Shown piece after piece: positions 1 to 10,539 of a DNA stretch of 18,408 nucleotides. The stretch's first letter is position 1, and each line of letters begins with the position of its first letter. A program made the translations under genes and the position numbers. The notes under the pieces are model-generated. The model was not told the origin of the DNA, did not search any database, and saw nothing but the letters and a program-made list of their open reading frames with translations. Source of the stretch: Glomus cerebriforme (Eukaryota; Glomeromycota; Glomeromycetes; Glomerales; Glomeraceae). The stretch is taken from positions 81,446 to 99,853 of the forward strand of contig QKYT01000281.1 of the NCBI GenBank assembly GCA_003550305.1, read 5' to 3'.

Positions 1-7
1 GGTAAAT

Positions 8-170
8 CAGTTCGATAAATCACAAAACTGATACTGATACCGAAATTACTGAAACTGATCGGTATATTTACCAAAGGATTCAGTTCAGTAAATCGCAAAA
101 CTGATACCGATCTGATACTGAAACCGATTGGTTCAGTTCAGTAATTACCGTTACCGATCGGAGTCCTACA
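8..170. repeat. End of a dispersed repeat rich in ACTGA/CCGATC motifs
   Basis: Two related copies of a segment reading CAGTTC-(A)GTAAATC-CAAAACTGATAC start at about 8 and 81. They are followed by further ACTGAAACTGATCGG and TTACCGATCGG words. GGTAAAT at 1-7 is answered by ATTTACC at 66-72. Such clusters of short direct and inverted words are typical of the subterminal region of DNA transposons. The left part is cut off by the window edge, so no target-site duplication can be tested. The family is unknown. Confidence 0.5.
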
Positions 171-198
171 TGTATTACAGTTGCTAATATTACTAAAA

Positions 199-335
199 TG
201 AAAAAAAAAAAAAAAGAAACAAGAGATAAAAAGGAAAAGAAAAAGGAAAGAGGAGGAGAAGGAAGAGGAAGAAAAAGAGGAGAGGAAAAAGAAAAATAAA
301 GAAGAGAAAGAGGAATGGAAAAGAAAAGAAATATA
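199..335. repeat. Polypurine low-complexity tract
   Basis: About 135 bases consist almost only of A and G on the plus strand, with a handful of pyrimidine interruptions, running from an A15 run into AGGAGGAGAAGGAAG-type words. It has no coding frame. Long homopurine tracts can form triplex-type structures, but nothing here shows a function. Confidence 0.7.
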
Positions 336-1315
336 CTAAACTATTAATAAAGAAGAAATCGACTAGTATATAACTCTAAAACTACTATGCTTATTAAGTA
401 CTATCTATTACTAATAATAATTTGCAAAAAAAAAAATTAATTAAAATATTAAAAGAATTTTTTTACAATTAAAATTAATAAAATAATAAATATAATATAA
501 CCTAAATGTATATTGATTTAATAAACAAAATAGAATTAATAAAATTAATAAAAAAAAACCAGTGGCATAAAATACTTTGATTTAAGTACATGAAAAAAAA
601 AATTAAATTTTATGCTAAAAAATAAACTAACTTATAACTACTTGCCATATATTAGTAAAATTGCTGAATGCAAAGAACAATAAAAACTCCTGTTATCACT
701 AGAAGCTAACATCTTTTTATAGTTTGAAATCAGCTATAATTAAAGAAAATAAGCTAATAGCAATTTTGAAGATTCATATAGGAGCATAGTAATCTGTCAT
801 ATACAAGGTTGAGTTTATGAATTGAAAAGTACATAAAGATGCTTAACATAATTACCCACCATTGCAATTGAATGTAAATATCTTTCAACTGGTAGTTTTA
901 ACACATCCAAAGGTTAGAAGTAAACTGCTTAGATTTAAAAACTCTTATTCCTTAATAATTTTAGTTAATTTCAGATCATATATATCTATGATATATTACC
1001 AAATAGTACTAATTATAGAAAGATTTCAGAATCATATATTTGATTATAGAAAAAAAATTATATAATTATGAACTTATATTTCTGCTACTTGAGATAGTGA
1101 TTCAAAGTCAGTTGTATCAGTTGTGATGGCAAGATCTTTATAATATTAATGAATCAGTTTAAGCCAATCAGGAATTGGTTTTTTAAACTCCCAGCTTTTC
1201 TTAAGATTATGCTCTTTCTATCAGTGCATTCAACAAAAAAGCTAAAAAAAGTAAATTAATTACATGTCAATGCAAAATATAAGAAGAAAAATAGAAAAGT
1301 TATATAACTTATTAC
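336..1315. other. AT-rich stretch without a recognisable gene
   Basis: Long A and T runs with stop codons in all frames. The one reading frame of about 67 codons (862-1065, plus) has no motif and only AT-driven composition, so it is not called as a gene. Confidence 0.6.
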
Positions 1316-2505
1316 TTATTTATCATCAATAATATTGTCTCTAACAAAAATATCTTTAATGTCTTTAGGAACATTGAAAATATTTGATTCATCAATTTTC
1401 ATAGTATCAGAATCTAACTCATTGATTTCTGTAGATTTTCTTTTTTTTTGACATAGGCAATTCATTTATGATATTGTTATTGATAGTTCTGATAACAATA
1501 GTTCTAGTTAAATTATCTGTAATGATTGGTTAATGGATATAAATTTGCTAATGAGAATGTTCTGTTTTCCAATTTTTTGCTTTACTTTTATCTGATCTAG
1601 GTTTTTATATAAAAAAGAATTTAGAAAATTAGTATTATTACTTTAACCAGCATATCTCTAATACTACTTGATTTCTGATTCTGCCAGAACATCAGACAAG
1701 CATCTATACCCTAATAGATCCAATACTGGTTTGATAAAGAGTCTTTTAATAACAGATAAGTAAGAAGGTTATCTGTACTCTATTACTAATTCTATAGCTC
1801 AACAAAGAGTTTTGAATGATGAATAATCAAAGAGATTTTTGCTACACCACACATTCCAATATTTCTAACAAAAAAGTTTTAACTTAACTTGTTTAAAATT
1901 ATCATAGAGCAACTTTGCTCTATCACTCCTCTTTTCTTATTCATTATCTATAATTATCTCAAGATATTTAAGATATGTATTTATCTTAAGCTTGAAAGAT
2001 TTCTTAATGAATTTATTTAAAAATCTAAAATATACCAGCATGCAGAATTTCGCTTGAAGTAATTATAAACAAGTATAACAGATAGATAAGATAAATAATT
2101 AATTTTTTTTTCTTTTATGATTTTATAACCCGAAGTTTTAATCAATGATCATGATCATATAATATCTGTGTAAAATGTAAATTTATATCATCTAACTAAT
2201 AATTATGTTCTACCTGTAAATACTGCACCAGATTTTAATCTCAATATTTAGAAAAGTACGAAATGAAATAATATCATACTTTCTATTCATATAATGGCAG
2301 TTCCTTCTCATTATTCTGCATTATTATCTATACTATTAGCAATTTTTTTACTATCTACCCATCTTATAATTGACATCACTATATTAAATTTTGGATTCCC
2401 TCTACTATAATAAAAGTTTTTTACAATATCTTTCCCAATTCTTTTCTCAGTAAATAATGAATCACACTTTTTAATATTTTTTTCGTTTAAAATATTAGCG
2501 CTTTT
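1316..2505 (-). pseudogene. Decayed minus-strand coding region, family not recognised
   Basis: Three protein-like stretches run in order on the minus strand. (1) 2505-2314: 64 codons open with no stop, including a KRIGKDIVKNFYYSRGNPKF stretch and an I-I-R-W-V-D segment. (2) 2041-1664: 126 codons from a possible ATG in one frame, with four internal stops. Intervening pieces look like real protein, for example SDRAKLLYDNFKQ, LFIKPVLDLLGYR and CLSDVLAESEIK. (3) 1465-1316: a 49-codon ATG-to-stop frame, basic at its start (QKKRK) and acidic after, ending in DNIIDDK. Stretches 2 and 3 are out of phase, and a homopolymer at 1441-1449 marks one likely frameshift. The amino-acid composition between stops is far less AT-biased than random translation of this DNA. 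I do not recognise the family; a transposon protein or a dispersed host gene copy are both possible. Confidence 0.5.
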
Positions 2506-2556
2506 TTACTTATTTTTTAAATTTTCTCATTTTCTCATACTTTTTTTTTTNAAAAA

Positions 2557-4180
2557 ATGCCTTATAAATATCAGAAAGCTAAATTTTCAGAAGTGTCAAA
2601 CTGAAAATATCATAAATCAGATGAAAAATATAGTGATAAAAGTTTATCAAGAAATACAGAAGGTAATAATAACTATTATATTATTATATTAATAAATGTT
2701 AATACATGTTAAATGTTTTATTTTAGTTATAAGAGGAGCAAGAGGTCAGTACATGCAAAAGGCTTAAGAAGAAGTAAACGTGTTGTTAAATATTCTTGTA
2801 AAATATATGTTAAAAAAGATGAAGAAAAAAAAGAAGAAGTTTTAAATTCTTCTCATCAATCTACCTTTATCACCTATCATTATCTCAATAATCAGCTATA
2901 TCACTGATAATTATCAAATCAGTTGTCAGTAAAGAAATTATCATGGGTCGATCTCACATACCAATAACATCATCTACTCCTATTGAGAGATAACAAAATT
3001 GATATTTAACACCTATAGTTGAACTACTTATAGCTAAATCCGTTAAAGTCAACATTCAACCCAATGATCAGATGAATTTCATTTGATAATTGTGGCCCTC
3101 TTAATAATATTAAAGTAATGTTAATAAAACAGAATAAACGAATTTATATTTTATATGAATTGCAAAAAACATTGCTTGAAAGAATTTCATGGCTTTAGAC
3201 TCAAGTAAAAAAACTAAACAGCAATAAAAATAATGAGCTTAGTCTAAAAATATTTAATACAAATAATAATTTAATTTGTATTATATTATCATATTTAAAT
3301 ATTTAACATACTGTAAGTTATTTATCACTATATTATATAAGATGGATATAGTGCAGTATGTGCTAATTTTTTTCTAAATAATATATGGCCAAAGTTCATT
3401 GAATATAAATAATCCTTAGAAAATTGGCTAAATTCAAACTATCTGAATTATATTTATGAATTAGATGAATGAGAATAGATTAACATCTTTAGCAGAAAAT
3501 ATCATTCTCTAGTAATTATTGTTAGTTAATTGTTTATTTTTAAATATTTAATTTTATTTTTATTTTATAATAGCTTATGCAAAAAATAAAAGATATGAGA
3601 GAAAATCATGTCTTAGCAATCTGAACTGCTATTCTTAAAACATACATGTGGACTGCAATTGGCGAGTAATAGATGTAAAAACTCAAGTGATATTCTGAAA
3701 TAAAAGCAATTCAAGAAAGTAAAAGATAATTATAATAGATTATTCACTGAAAGTACCATAATAGAGAATATCACTAGTTTTGCATTTCTATTGTTAAATA
3801 ATGTTAGTGAAGAAAGATTTAATGATATATACATTTATACCGCATCTGTATGTGATATATTATTAAATCTGAATTACCATACTCTTGAAATTTCCAGAAA
3901 ACTGTTAAAATTGCGATTAAAAAGATTTAGTATATTTATTGAATTCATTTTATTATTTAAAAATTAATTTTATTAATTAAAGTCAAAATTAGGATGTGAT
4001 TGATAAAAATAGTCAAATTAAGCTTAGTGATTCAATATTGGTCTTACATGAAGAAATAAATGTTCAATAATTAGCAAAAATAAATTTACTGATGATAATG
4101 AAGATAAAAAAGAACCATTTGAAGATGAAATGATGTTTAATGATACAAGTTTTAAAATATATGATAAATTATTTGATTAA
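2557..4180 (+). pseudogene. Decayed plus-strand coding region, divergent from the preceding relic
   Basis: A possible start at 2557 gives MPYKYQKAKFSEVSN, then a TGA, then KYHKSDEKYSDKSLSRNTE in the same frame. A GTAATA...TTTTAG pair (about 2661-2726) looks like an intron, followed by a Lys/Arg-rich stretch (2727-2907, with RSKRSVHAKGLRRSKRVV) in a phase that does not join cleanly. Further protein-like pieces follow: SHIPITSSTPIE and LLIAKSVKVNIQPNDQMNF at about 2950-3090; W-P-K-F-I-E-Y-K and ENWLNS near 3390-3460; a stop-free frame at 3704-3964 of 87 codons containing KVKDNYNRLFTESTIIENIT and NVSEERFNDIYIYTASV; and an acidic tail at 4052-4180 ending FKIYDKLFD and TAA. Stops and frame changes separate the pieces, so the gene is broken. 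No domain is recognised. Confidence 0.45.
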
Positions 4181-5797
4181 TAATGATAATTATATATTTT
4201 AATTTGTTCTATTTCTGAATTAAATTTTAAGTTTAATATTATTTGCAATTTTGTTACTTTTTGATTTAGGCTTCTGTTTATAATCTTCTTCAATTAGAAA
4301 AATAATTATAATTATTATTTTTATTTTTATTTTTTTCTTATTTTTACTGCTTATGTTTTTTCTTATTTTTATCACTTAACATTTTTTTCTTATTTTATCA
4401 CTACATTTTTTTCGTTTAGTTTGTTTAAATGCAAAGGATTATTTATCTTTTATAAAACACTATATTTATCATATTGATTAAATTTTAATTTTTATCAGTT
4501 ATATTTCTTATCATTCAGGTTATTTATTGTTAGCATATCATATTCGCTAATCTGTGAAATTGACTTAAATTAAGATTTTTATAAAAATTTAGCTGTAAAA
4601 TAGGATTTACATTATACAAATCTAAATTAAATATTTGTTACATATTTAAATAGTTCAGAATTATCCAAAAATAAAAAAAAAATTTTAATCTATATTTAAA
4701 AATAACTATAATAAGCACTTCTTTACTCAATCACTTTTCAATCACTTTTTAATCACTTTTTCATTAAGTGAACCAAAAAGTTTGTAGGCTATTTTTTAAA
4801 TAGTAAGTAAAAAAATATATTAATATTTGTTATTTATAGAAAAAAAATCTTTTTATTTATTTTAACTTTAGTTTTCTTTATTTTTTTTGTAAAAATATAA
4901 GATATAAGAGTTTTAAAATGTTTTTTTTTTGTTTAATAAACTAATTTTATACAATTTATTCATTACTTTTTATTATTGTTTTATTAGATTTATTCAATTA
5001 AAGTCCTTAAAAAGCAAATAAATTTTTTAAATAAGGTAAAAGGACTCTAAAATCTTCTTAAAAATATTTTTTTTTGTGAGAAATATAATTTTAAAATATT
5101 TTTTATAATAGGTTTTATGTAAATTATATAATTCTTAATTTCTTGGCATACATGTAGTATGTTAACTAAATGATTTTATATTTATTTGAAAGGTGACAAC
5201 TTGTTTCAGTTTAGGAATTAAAAAACAATAAGATTGGATTACTAAATATGAAAATATTAATGATCAAGTAAAAAAAATTAAAAATTAATGCATTGAATAC
5301 ATTTATTTAACAACCAGTTATTATTTTTGTCTAATTTTAGATTTATTAGATAGATCATGTTTTCTTCTTTCAAATGAATATAAATTTATCTATCTAACTT
5401 ATGTATAACCCAAGATATTTGCAATTTTGTCATGAGAATTATATTCTGATTTTATAATTTTAATTTTACTTATATTAAAAAAAATTAAAGTTTAAATAAC
5501 TAATTGATTTTACGTATCAGATAATATAGATCTATCATTGTTAGACATAGCACATAATTTCACAAATTGGTGCATATATTTACTGGTATTTATCAAATTC
5601 AATATTTATTATTTAAATATTTACCGATATTTATTGTTTAGGTTAAAATCTAATGTTTTATCACTATTTATCCACATCAAATTCACTTGACAAGTGTGAT
5701 TATTATCAATATATATCACATATTATAATTAATATAATAAATAATGATGAAGAAATATATATCATTGTATATCTCCTGAAAAAATTTTCTGATGAAA
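4181..5797. other. AT-rich stretch without a recognisable gene
   Basis: Very AT-rich, with many T and A runs and no reading frame of interest. The only structure noted is the short tandem repeat at 4729-4761, listed separately. Confidence 0.6.
4729..4761. repeat. Three-copy 11-bp tandem repeat
   Basis: Three adjacent copies of AATCACTTTTT (the first has C for the last T). No function is apparent; it looks like a small slippage array. Confidence 0.75.
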
Positions 5798-5863
5798 ACT
5801 TTAAAGGGTATGTCTGAATTTTTGGTAAGACTTTGAAGGGTATATATCCATATTTTTGGTAAG
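5798..5863. repeat. Two-copy tandem repeat of 32-34 bp
   Basis: Units at 5798-5829 and 5830-5863 both begin ACTTT-AAGGGTAT and end ATTTTTGGTAAG, with a divergent middle. A third start, ACTTTT, follows at 5864. The array lies 33 bp upstream of the hAT-type element's left target duplication. Confidence 0.75.
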
Positions 5864-5895
5864 ACTTTTGTTCTAAAAAATAAGCTTCTGGGATG

Positions 5896-5903
5896 AATTA
5901 GAG
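5896..5903. repeat. Left 8-bp target-site duplication AATTAGAG
   Basis: Exact copy of the 8 bp found immediately to the right of the element at 6558-6565. An 8-bp duplication is the length characteristic of hAT-superfamily insertion. Confidence 0.88.
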
Positions 5904-6162
5904 CAGTGTTGGGCAATTGGACAAATTGACGTTTTGGACATTTGTCCAAAACCCTGTCCAAAACCTGTCCAAAACCAAAACCTTTTTTCAATGGACAGGT
6001 TTTGGACAGATCACATGATTTAAAGTTAATTTTGGCCAGAATTATAACTAATTTTGGCTAATATTATAAATTAGTAAATCATTTAAAAAAGAAAAGATTT
6101 ATTAGAGGATCTTGCATAATATAATTAAAATAAAAATTTAAAAAGATAATAATAAAAAAAAG

Positions 6163-6312
6163 ACTAAGAAGGGGGTTAGCTTCATCTTTTAAAACTTCAA
6201 CACAAGCTTTGCAAACACATTGATNTTCTTTATCTCNTACATTAGTTTTTTTTAAGACTGTTATATATGTAAAAAGTATATGCCTAGGATAACCACCGCT
6301 ATTACGTGGCAT
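6163..6312 (-). pseudogene. Relic of a zinc-finger-like transposase N-terminus inside the hAT element
   Basis: Read on the minus strand from a Met at 6312, about 50 residues look protein-like: N-S-G-G-Y-P-R near the start, then a Q-C-V-C-K-A-C segment (Cys32, Cys34, Cys37; a C-x-x-C pair), then EVLKDEANP. A G-G-Y/R-P run followed by a C-x-x-C pair recalls the BED-type zinc finger that opens many hAT transposases, but the downstream His/Cys half is missing and the frame then runs into AT-rich DNA. Two codons contain N. The position inside a hAT-type element supports the reading; the BED assignment is inference. Confidence 0.5.
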
Positions 6313-6410
6313 GAATAATGTGGTGTAGATAAAAATAAAGTGATTGGAAACCTAGAATGTGGAGCGAAAAGAAAAAAAGATTATTTGATTGATTTATGAT
6401 TTACCAAATA

Positions 6411-6550
6411 TGGGTTTTGGACAGTTTTGGACAAGTTTTGGACAGTCCAAAACTTATAGAAATTTTGGACAATTTTGGACTGTCCAAAACTGGTTTTGGA
6501 CAGTCCAAAACTGTCCAATTGAAAAAAGCAATTGGACAAGTCCAAAACCC
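6411..6550. repeat. Right subterminal TGGACA/TGTCCA repeat cluster with hairpin
   Basis: About twelve GGAC/GTCC sites lie in 140 bp, many as TTTTGGACAG or as inverted pairs (GGACAGTCC, GGACTGTCC). GTCCAATTG at 6513-6521 pairs perfectly with CAATTGGAC at 6529-6537 around a 7-nt loop. The left cluster at 5915-6009 contains the related word TTTTTTCAATGGACAG, so the two subterminal regions are imperfect inverted copies. Any protein read across it, with Phe-Trp-Thr-Val-Gln-Asn-type repeats, is an artefact. Confidence 0.85.
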
Positions 6551-6557
6551 ACCACTG

Positions 6558-6565
6558 AATTAGAG
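6558..6565. repeat. Right 8-bp target-site duplication AATTAGAG
   Basis: Exact partner of 5896-5903, directly abutting the CACTG end of the element. Confidence 0.88.
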
Positions 6566-8243
6566 GTTATGTAGTATTTCACATAATTATTTTAAATGTT
6601 ATTTATGCATTTTCACATATATTGTTATCTATGCATTTTTTACATAACTTGGGTCCTAGGGTGAATGGAGGTCAAAAAGAAGATTTGTCCTAGAACCCCC
6701 ATATTTGCCCTACTACTTAATCTATTGCTACTATTATTATTACAATCTCTCCTATAATTACATTTGTCATAGTTTGTTATACTATCATTACCATTAATAA
6801 AATTAATAATGTCCTTACTATGCATGCAAACCACCTTTTCTTTCATATGTAATGTGCCTTTTATTGCATGTAGAATGACTTTCAATCAGATGATTAAATT
6901 CATAATATCAAATTCAAATGAAATACTGAAATAATTCACACCAGTGTTAGTGATAGATTTGAATCCTATGAAAGTGACAAATAGTCTCAGTGCATTGCAA
7001 AAGCCTAATCCATTACACTGGTATTTCGAAATTTAGAACCTTTTATGCAGGCCAAGTTATTAAAAATACCTTAAACTTAATGAGATTAAAGAAACATATG
7101 GTGGAATTTGTATAATTTTTGTATGTAAATTATTTGTGTATTTATTGTATTTGTTTCTTCATCATTGAACAAATATTGATGTTCATTTAATATTCATTTG
7201 ATGTTTAGAAATTTCTTTTTTTTTGAGGCGAAATTAGGTAGTGTTCTCCACATTTCTCAAATTTCTTCTCGTACAGTCTTGTTTTTTTTCGTTAACCTCA
7301 AATAAGAATGAAAAATCATATTCTATAATAAAAATTTAATTATAAAATTTATTATTAATTCCAAAATTATAAGCCCCAACCAACGTATTATTCGAGTACA
7401 CTACAGCATCATTAGTAACAAAATAATTAAAAAAATATTTAATTACTGTAACTATTCTCTCGATAATACAACTTTATTGATATCATATTTATAATATCCA
7501 TGTTTGTCTAGAATTACTTTTTTATTCCTTAAATTATGCTTGATTACACTTTCGCCTAAAATTGTTAAAAAATATATATTAAATATTAATTACATTGAAT
7601 TGTATATAACAACAAAAACTGCCCTATTCTTTTTTTGACTCTGTCACTTTGAAACATTATAAAATGCATCCGCTTCCATTATCTTTTATGAGAAATCAGA
7701 AGGTAACCAAATAAATGTAATAATTTTTAAATAACTTAAGCAAGAATTACATTAACAACAACTTTGGTCTTAATACTGATCTGCTCTAAAGAAATGAGAA
7801 GAGAATCAGTTAATTTTATAAAAAGATAAATAATAACAAACATTATAACCAAATCAAAGTAGAAATATCACCTCGTGGATCCATCTCGTTCTTCCATAAT
7901 GAAATAGGTTAAAAGTTCTTCCGTTTTTATTATTTGACTGATTTCTTGCATTTATGTGCAACTATATACAGTATATCAGCAGATGATGATCCGTGTAATG
8001 ATTTAGTATCATTTTCAATTAATATATTTTTTTTCATTTAGAACATATCTATGATATTTAAATTCGTAAGATATTAATATATAAATTTCCATTTTTATGT
8101 ATCTCATAACGAACATGATTCCATCTTGACATCATAGTTTGCCTTTTGAAACTAAAAATCGATAGTTTAAAAAATTGACCTAAACTAGTTCAATAATTTC
8201 ATTAACACATCACGGTTTATGTTATCATGTCACTTTCCAACAT
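6566..8243. other. No gene recognised
   Basis: Composition is slightly less AT-extreme than further left. Around 7860-8160 short minus-strand stretches could be the decayed 3' continuation of the relic that starts above 8244, but stops and frame changes are too frequent to support a call. The minus-strand frame at 6640-6885 has no motif and is not called. Confidence 0.5.
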
Positions 8244-9381
8244 CTAAATGACATAATTCATTTTAATAAATGCACTTGAACCAAGTAATAACAATTTTGT
8301 ATCACCCATATATACGCCCACGTATAATGATTTAGAAATGGATATAACTCTTTGATTTTTACACAATCAAAAGTAAGGTTTGTTGTGTCTTCCATTATAG
8401 AGAGATCTATCTTCTTTAAATCTGATTGATGACAACTAATAAAAATGGGTTAATCATTAAATCCCTCATAGACTTCGAACCTAATTTCCTCATATAATAA
8501 TATAAGGAAGAGTATTTTTTTTTATCAAGATTTAAATGAGGATTTTCCATGTGAATAGTATGTAGAAACTTATCACATTCTTATAATTCTTATAAGTAAT
8601 TCATCTATATGCTCATTGTATTGTATTTAAATGCTAAGCATATTCATCACACCAAGAAATCTATACCCTGAGATTTGAATGTATCATACGCGTAAATTTT
8701 GTATTGACTAGTCATCCCACTTTGGAAATCTGTTCATGGTTTCTTCTATTGTTACAGCTTCTAATATCACAAGAGATAAGGAATCCGAAGAGGAAAATAC
8801 TCATGCGCAATATTTGTGATACAGTTTAAAAAATTATAAGATTTTCCTGTCACAGTTTTGCCTCAAATTAGTTTTGATGTGAAATTAAAATACACATCCA
8901 TTGTGATATATTGGATATATTGTCCTATTCAATTCATAATAATGTATTAAAATGGAGACTTTTCAGAAACTATCTTTCGCATAAAATAATATAGCCCGTT
9001 CCGATTATAGTTTTATAATAATGAATTCATTTGTAGCAGAAGTAATCATGTAATCTGCTTCTTCGATTACAAGTTACAACATAAAGCTACTCCATATTCC
9101 GAATGCTTAGCATTGTTATTTCATCATTTTGCTTTGCTCGCATTTATTTACAGAAATCATGTACAGTAGTTGTTCAAATATTATTCAATTTCATCGTTGA
9201 AACCTCTGAAGTTATGTGGATCCCAAATCTCATTATTTGCATAATTGTTAGGATATATCTGTTCTTGTGGGTCTGTAAAATTAAGTTTTTCAGTTCCAAT
9301 ATGGCAATTGATGCAGGTTTTCGTCTGATAAATTATAGAACTGTCCCATTCTTTAACCTTAGAGTTTAGACACCTTATTTC
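8244..9381 (-). pseudogene. Heavily decayed minus-strand gene of unknown family
   Basis: Reading down the minus strand gives a chain of protein-like segments separated by stops and frameshifts. (1) 9381-9184: 66 codons without a stop, with a C-I-N-C-H (C-x-x-C) motif and an N-E-I-W-D-P-H-N-F-R-G-F segment. (2) About 9180-8890: one frame with stops, holding EEADYMITSATNEFIIIKL, RAILFYAKDSF and LIHYYELNRTIYPIYHNG. (3) About 8920-8770: GKTVTGKSYNFLNCITNIAH and EYFPLRIPYLL. (4) About 8765-8700: VTIEETMNRFPKWDD. (5) About 8710-8660: KIYAYDTFKSQGIDFLV. (6) About 8625-8525: NEHIDELLIRIIR and ECDKFLHTIHMENPHLNLDK. (7) 8510-8244: EEIRFEVYEGFND, an in-frame TAA, then about 70 codons with SIMEDTTNLTFDCVKIKELY and VGVYMGDTKLLLLGSS, and TAG. 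The order and continuity make chance unlikely. GKTVTGKS looks loosely like a phosphate-binding loop, but the surroundings do not support a named NTPase. No function is assigned. Confidence 0.55.
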
Positions 9382-9493
9382 TTAATAGAATGCCGACTTG
9401 CGCATTGATCGTTACTTATGATCTTTCCTATTGCTTTCTAGAAATAATTTTATTTTTGTCTCTGATCAAATTGAAATACCAGGTAATCAATTA

Positions 9494-10114
9494 CTTGAAA
9501 AGATAGCAGTATTGCTTGTCAAAGTGAATCAATGCCACCAAGGTGCTTGATTTGGACCTATTGAAATCGTACAATACTGTTTGAGTTTTTTGATAATATA
9601 AACAGATTTGAGGTAAAACAAAGGTATCCTTTCGCACCTACAGAGTGTTCCACTGCTGTTACAATGATTTGTGTTAGCAGTTCGATTCAAATTTATTGGT
9701 TATAAATAATCAAATTGAGCATCCTCATATAAATCTCAAAGCTCATCAATCATTTGATTTCTTGGGATTTTCTTTACAAGTAAAATTTTGGAATGTTCTC
9801 AAAATATTCCTCCAATAATCAAATACAGTTTGGGACTATAGACATAATTTTTATAATATTGTACAATATTTAGATGTGCGTTTTTATTGTGAGTAAAATA
9901 ATTTTAAGATTAGGACTGTAAGTTGAATTATAAAAAGGGTTTCGAATCTTTCATTCTATGTTTCCATAAGTCGTGGTTTCGCTAGATAGTAGATAGGACA
10001 GTGGGAATATAGTCTGTTCACATCACTCATTATTATAAGAGAATTCCCGCCATTTACTCGCGTTGATTAAATTTCTTCACTTTGACATTGATTTCTACAC
10101 GTTAAATCAATATC
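9494..10114 (-). pseudogene. Further minus-strand coding remnants, possibly the 5' part of the same relic
   Basis: 10114-9959 reads, with one in-frame stop, DIDLTCRNQCQSEEI and then STRVNGGNSLIIMSDVNRLY and SHCPIYYLAKPRLMET. 9637-9494 is a 48-codon stop-free stretch beginning VRKDTFVLPQICLYY; the neighbouring frame is also open across the same bases, so the true frame is uncertain. The fragments are collinear with the relic at 8244-9381 and could be its upstream exons. No motif identifies the family. Confidence 0.35.
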
Positions 10115-10539
10115 TCATTATCAGCAATATGACTATACGTTACCTATATGGTAATTTCTTCATCATTTTTATCGGATAGATATGAAATAATAATCCTTTG
10201 TTAAAAACACATCTTCAAGATGATTGATAGACTAAAACTAATTGTTCCTAACTATAATGGATCGTTCATTTCCAAGTTTTCTAATTGATTTTGAGCTTCT
10301 TATTCAAACTTGAAGTGAGTCCATTTTGTCGTGGCAAGATCGATTAGACGCCCCATGCATACATAGAATAGAGTTCCAAAAACGCTTTAATGAACTATCC
10401 TGCTATATAAATAATAATCTGTTCTATAGAAACTTAAAAAATTCCAACCATTATATCCAAATAATATGTGCAATCATATTCAACGAAATTTTTTTTTTTA
10501 AAGAAATAACTAACAAGTATCGATTCGTCGATTTAGTAA

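Larger units (their letters stand above)
5904..6557. mobile_element. Non-autonomous hAT-type DNA transposon (654 bp)
   Basis: The left end reads CAGTGTTGGG and the right end, read inward, CAGTGGTGGG, matching at 9 of the first 10 positions. The flanks carry the exact 8-bp duplication AATTAGAG. CAGTG/CAGGG-like ends with 8-bp duplications are the signature of the hAT superfamily. Both ends hold dense clusters of TGGACA/TGTCCA words (about seven at 5915-6009, about twelve GGAC/GTCC sites at 6411-6550), as expected for subterminal transposase-binding repeats. The centre keeps only a fragment of a reading frame with a C-x-x-C motif (6163-6312, minus), so the element cannot encode a transposase and would need one in trans. 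Two N bases fall inside it. The intact duplication and the near-identical ends suggest a fairly recent insertion. Confidence 0.85.

Noticed and set aside
5716..5991. 91-codon minus-strand frame starting MKKGFGFGQ
   Set aside because: It crosses the element boundary, the target duplication and the tandem repeat at 5798-5863; the N-terminal part is translated TGGACA repeats.
6389..6574. Trp/Gln-rich 61-codon plus-strand frame
   Set aside because: It lies wholly on the subterminal TGGACA repeats of the hAT-type element and has no independent coding evidence.
9655..9700. GTTCGATTC, resembling a tRNA T-loop
   Set aside because: No matching T-stem, acceptor stem or anticodon arm can be built around it. 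A similar GGTTCGATTT at 15090 also fails.
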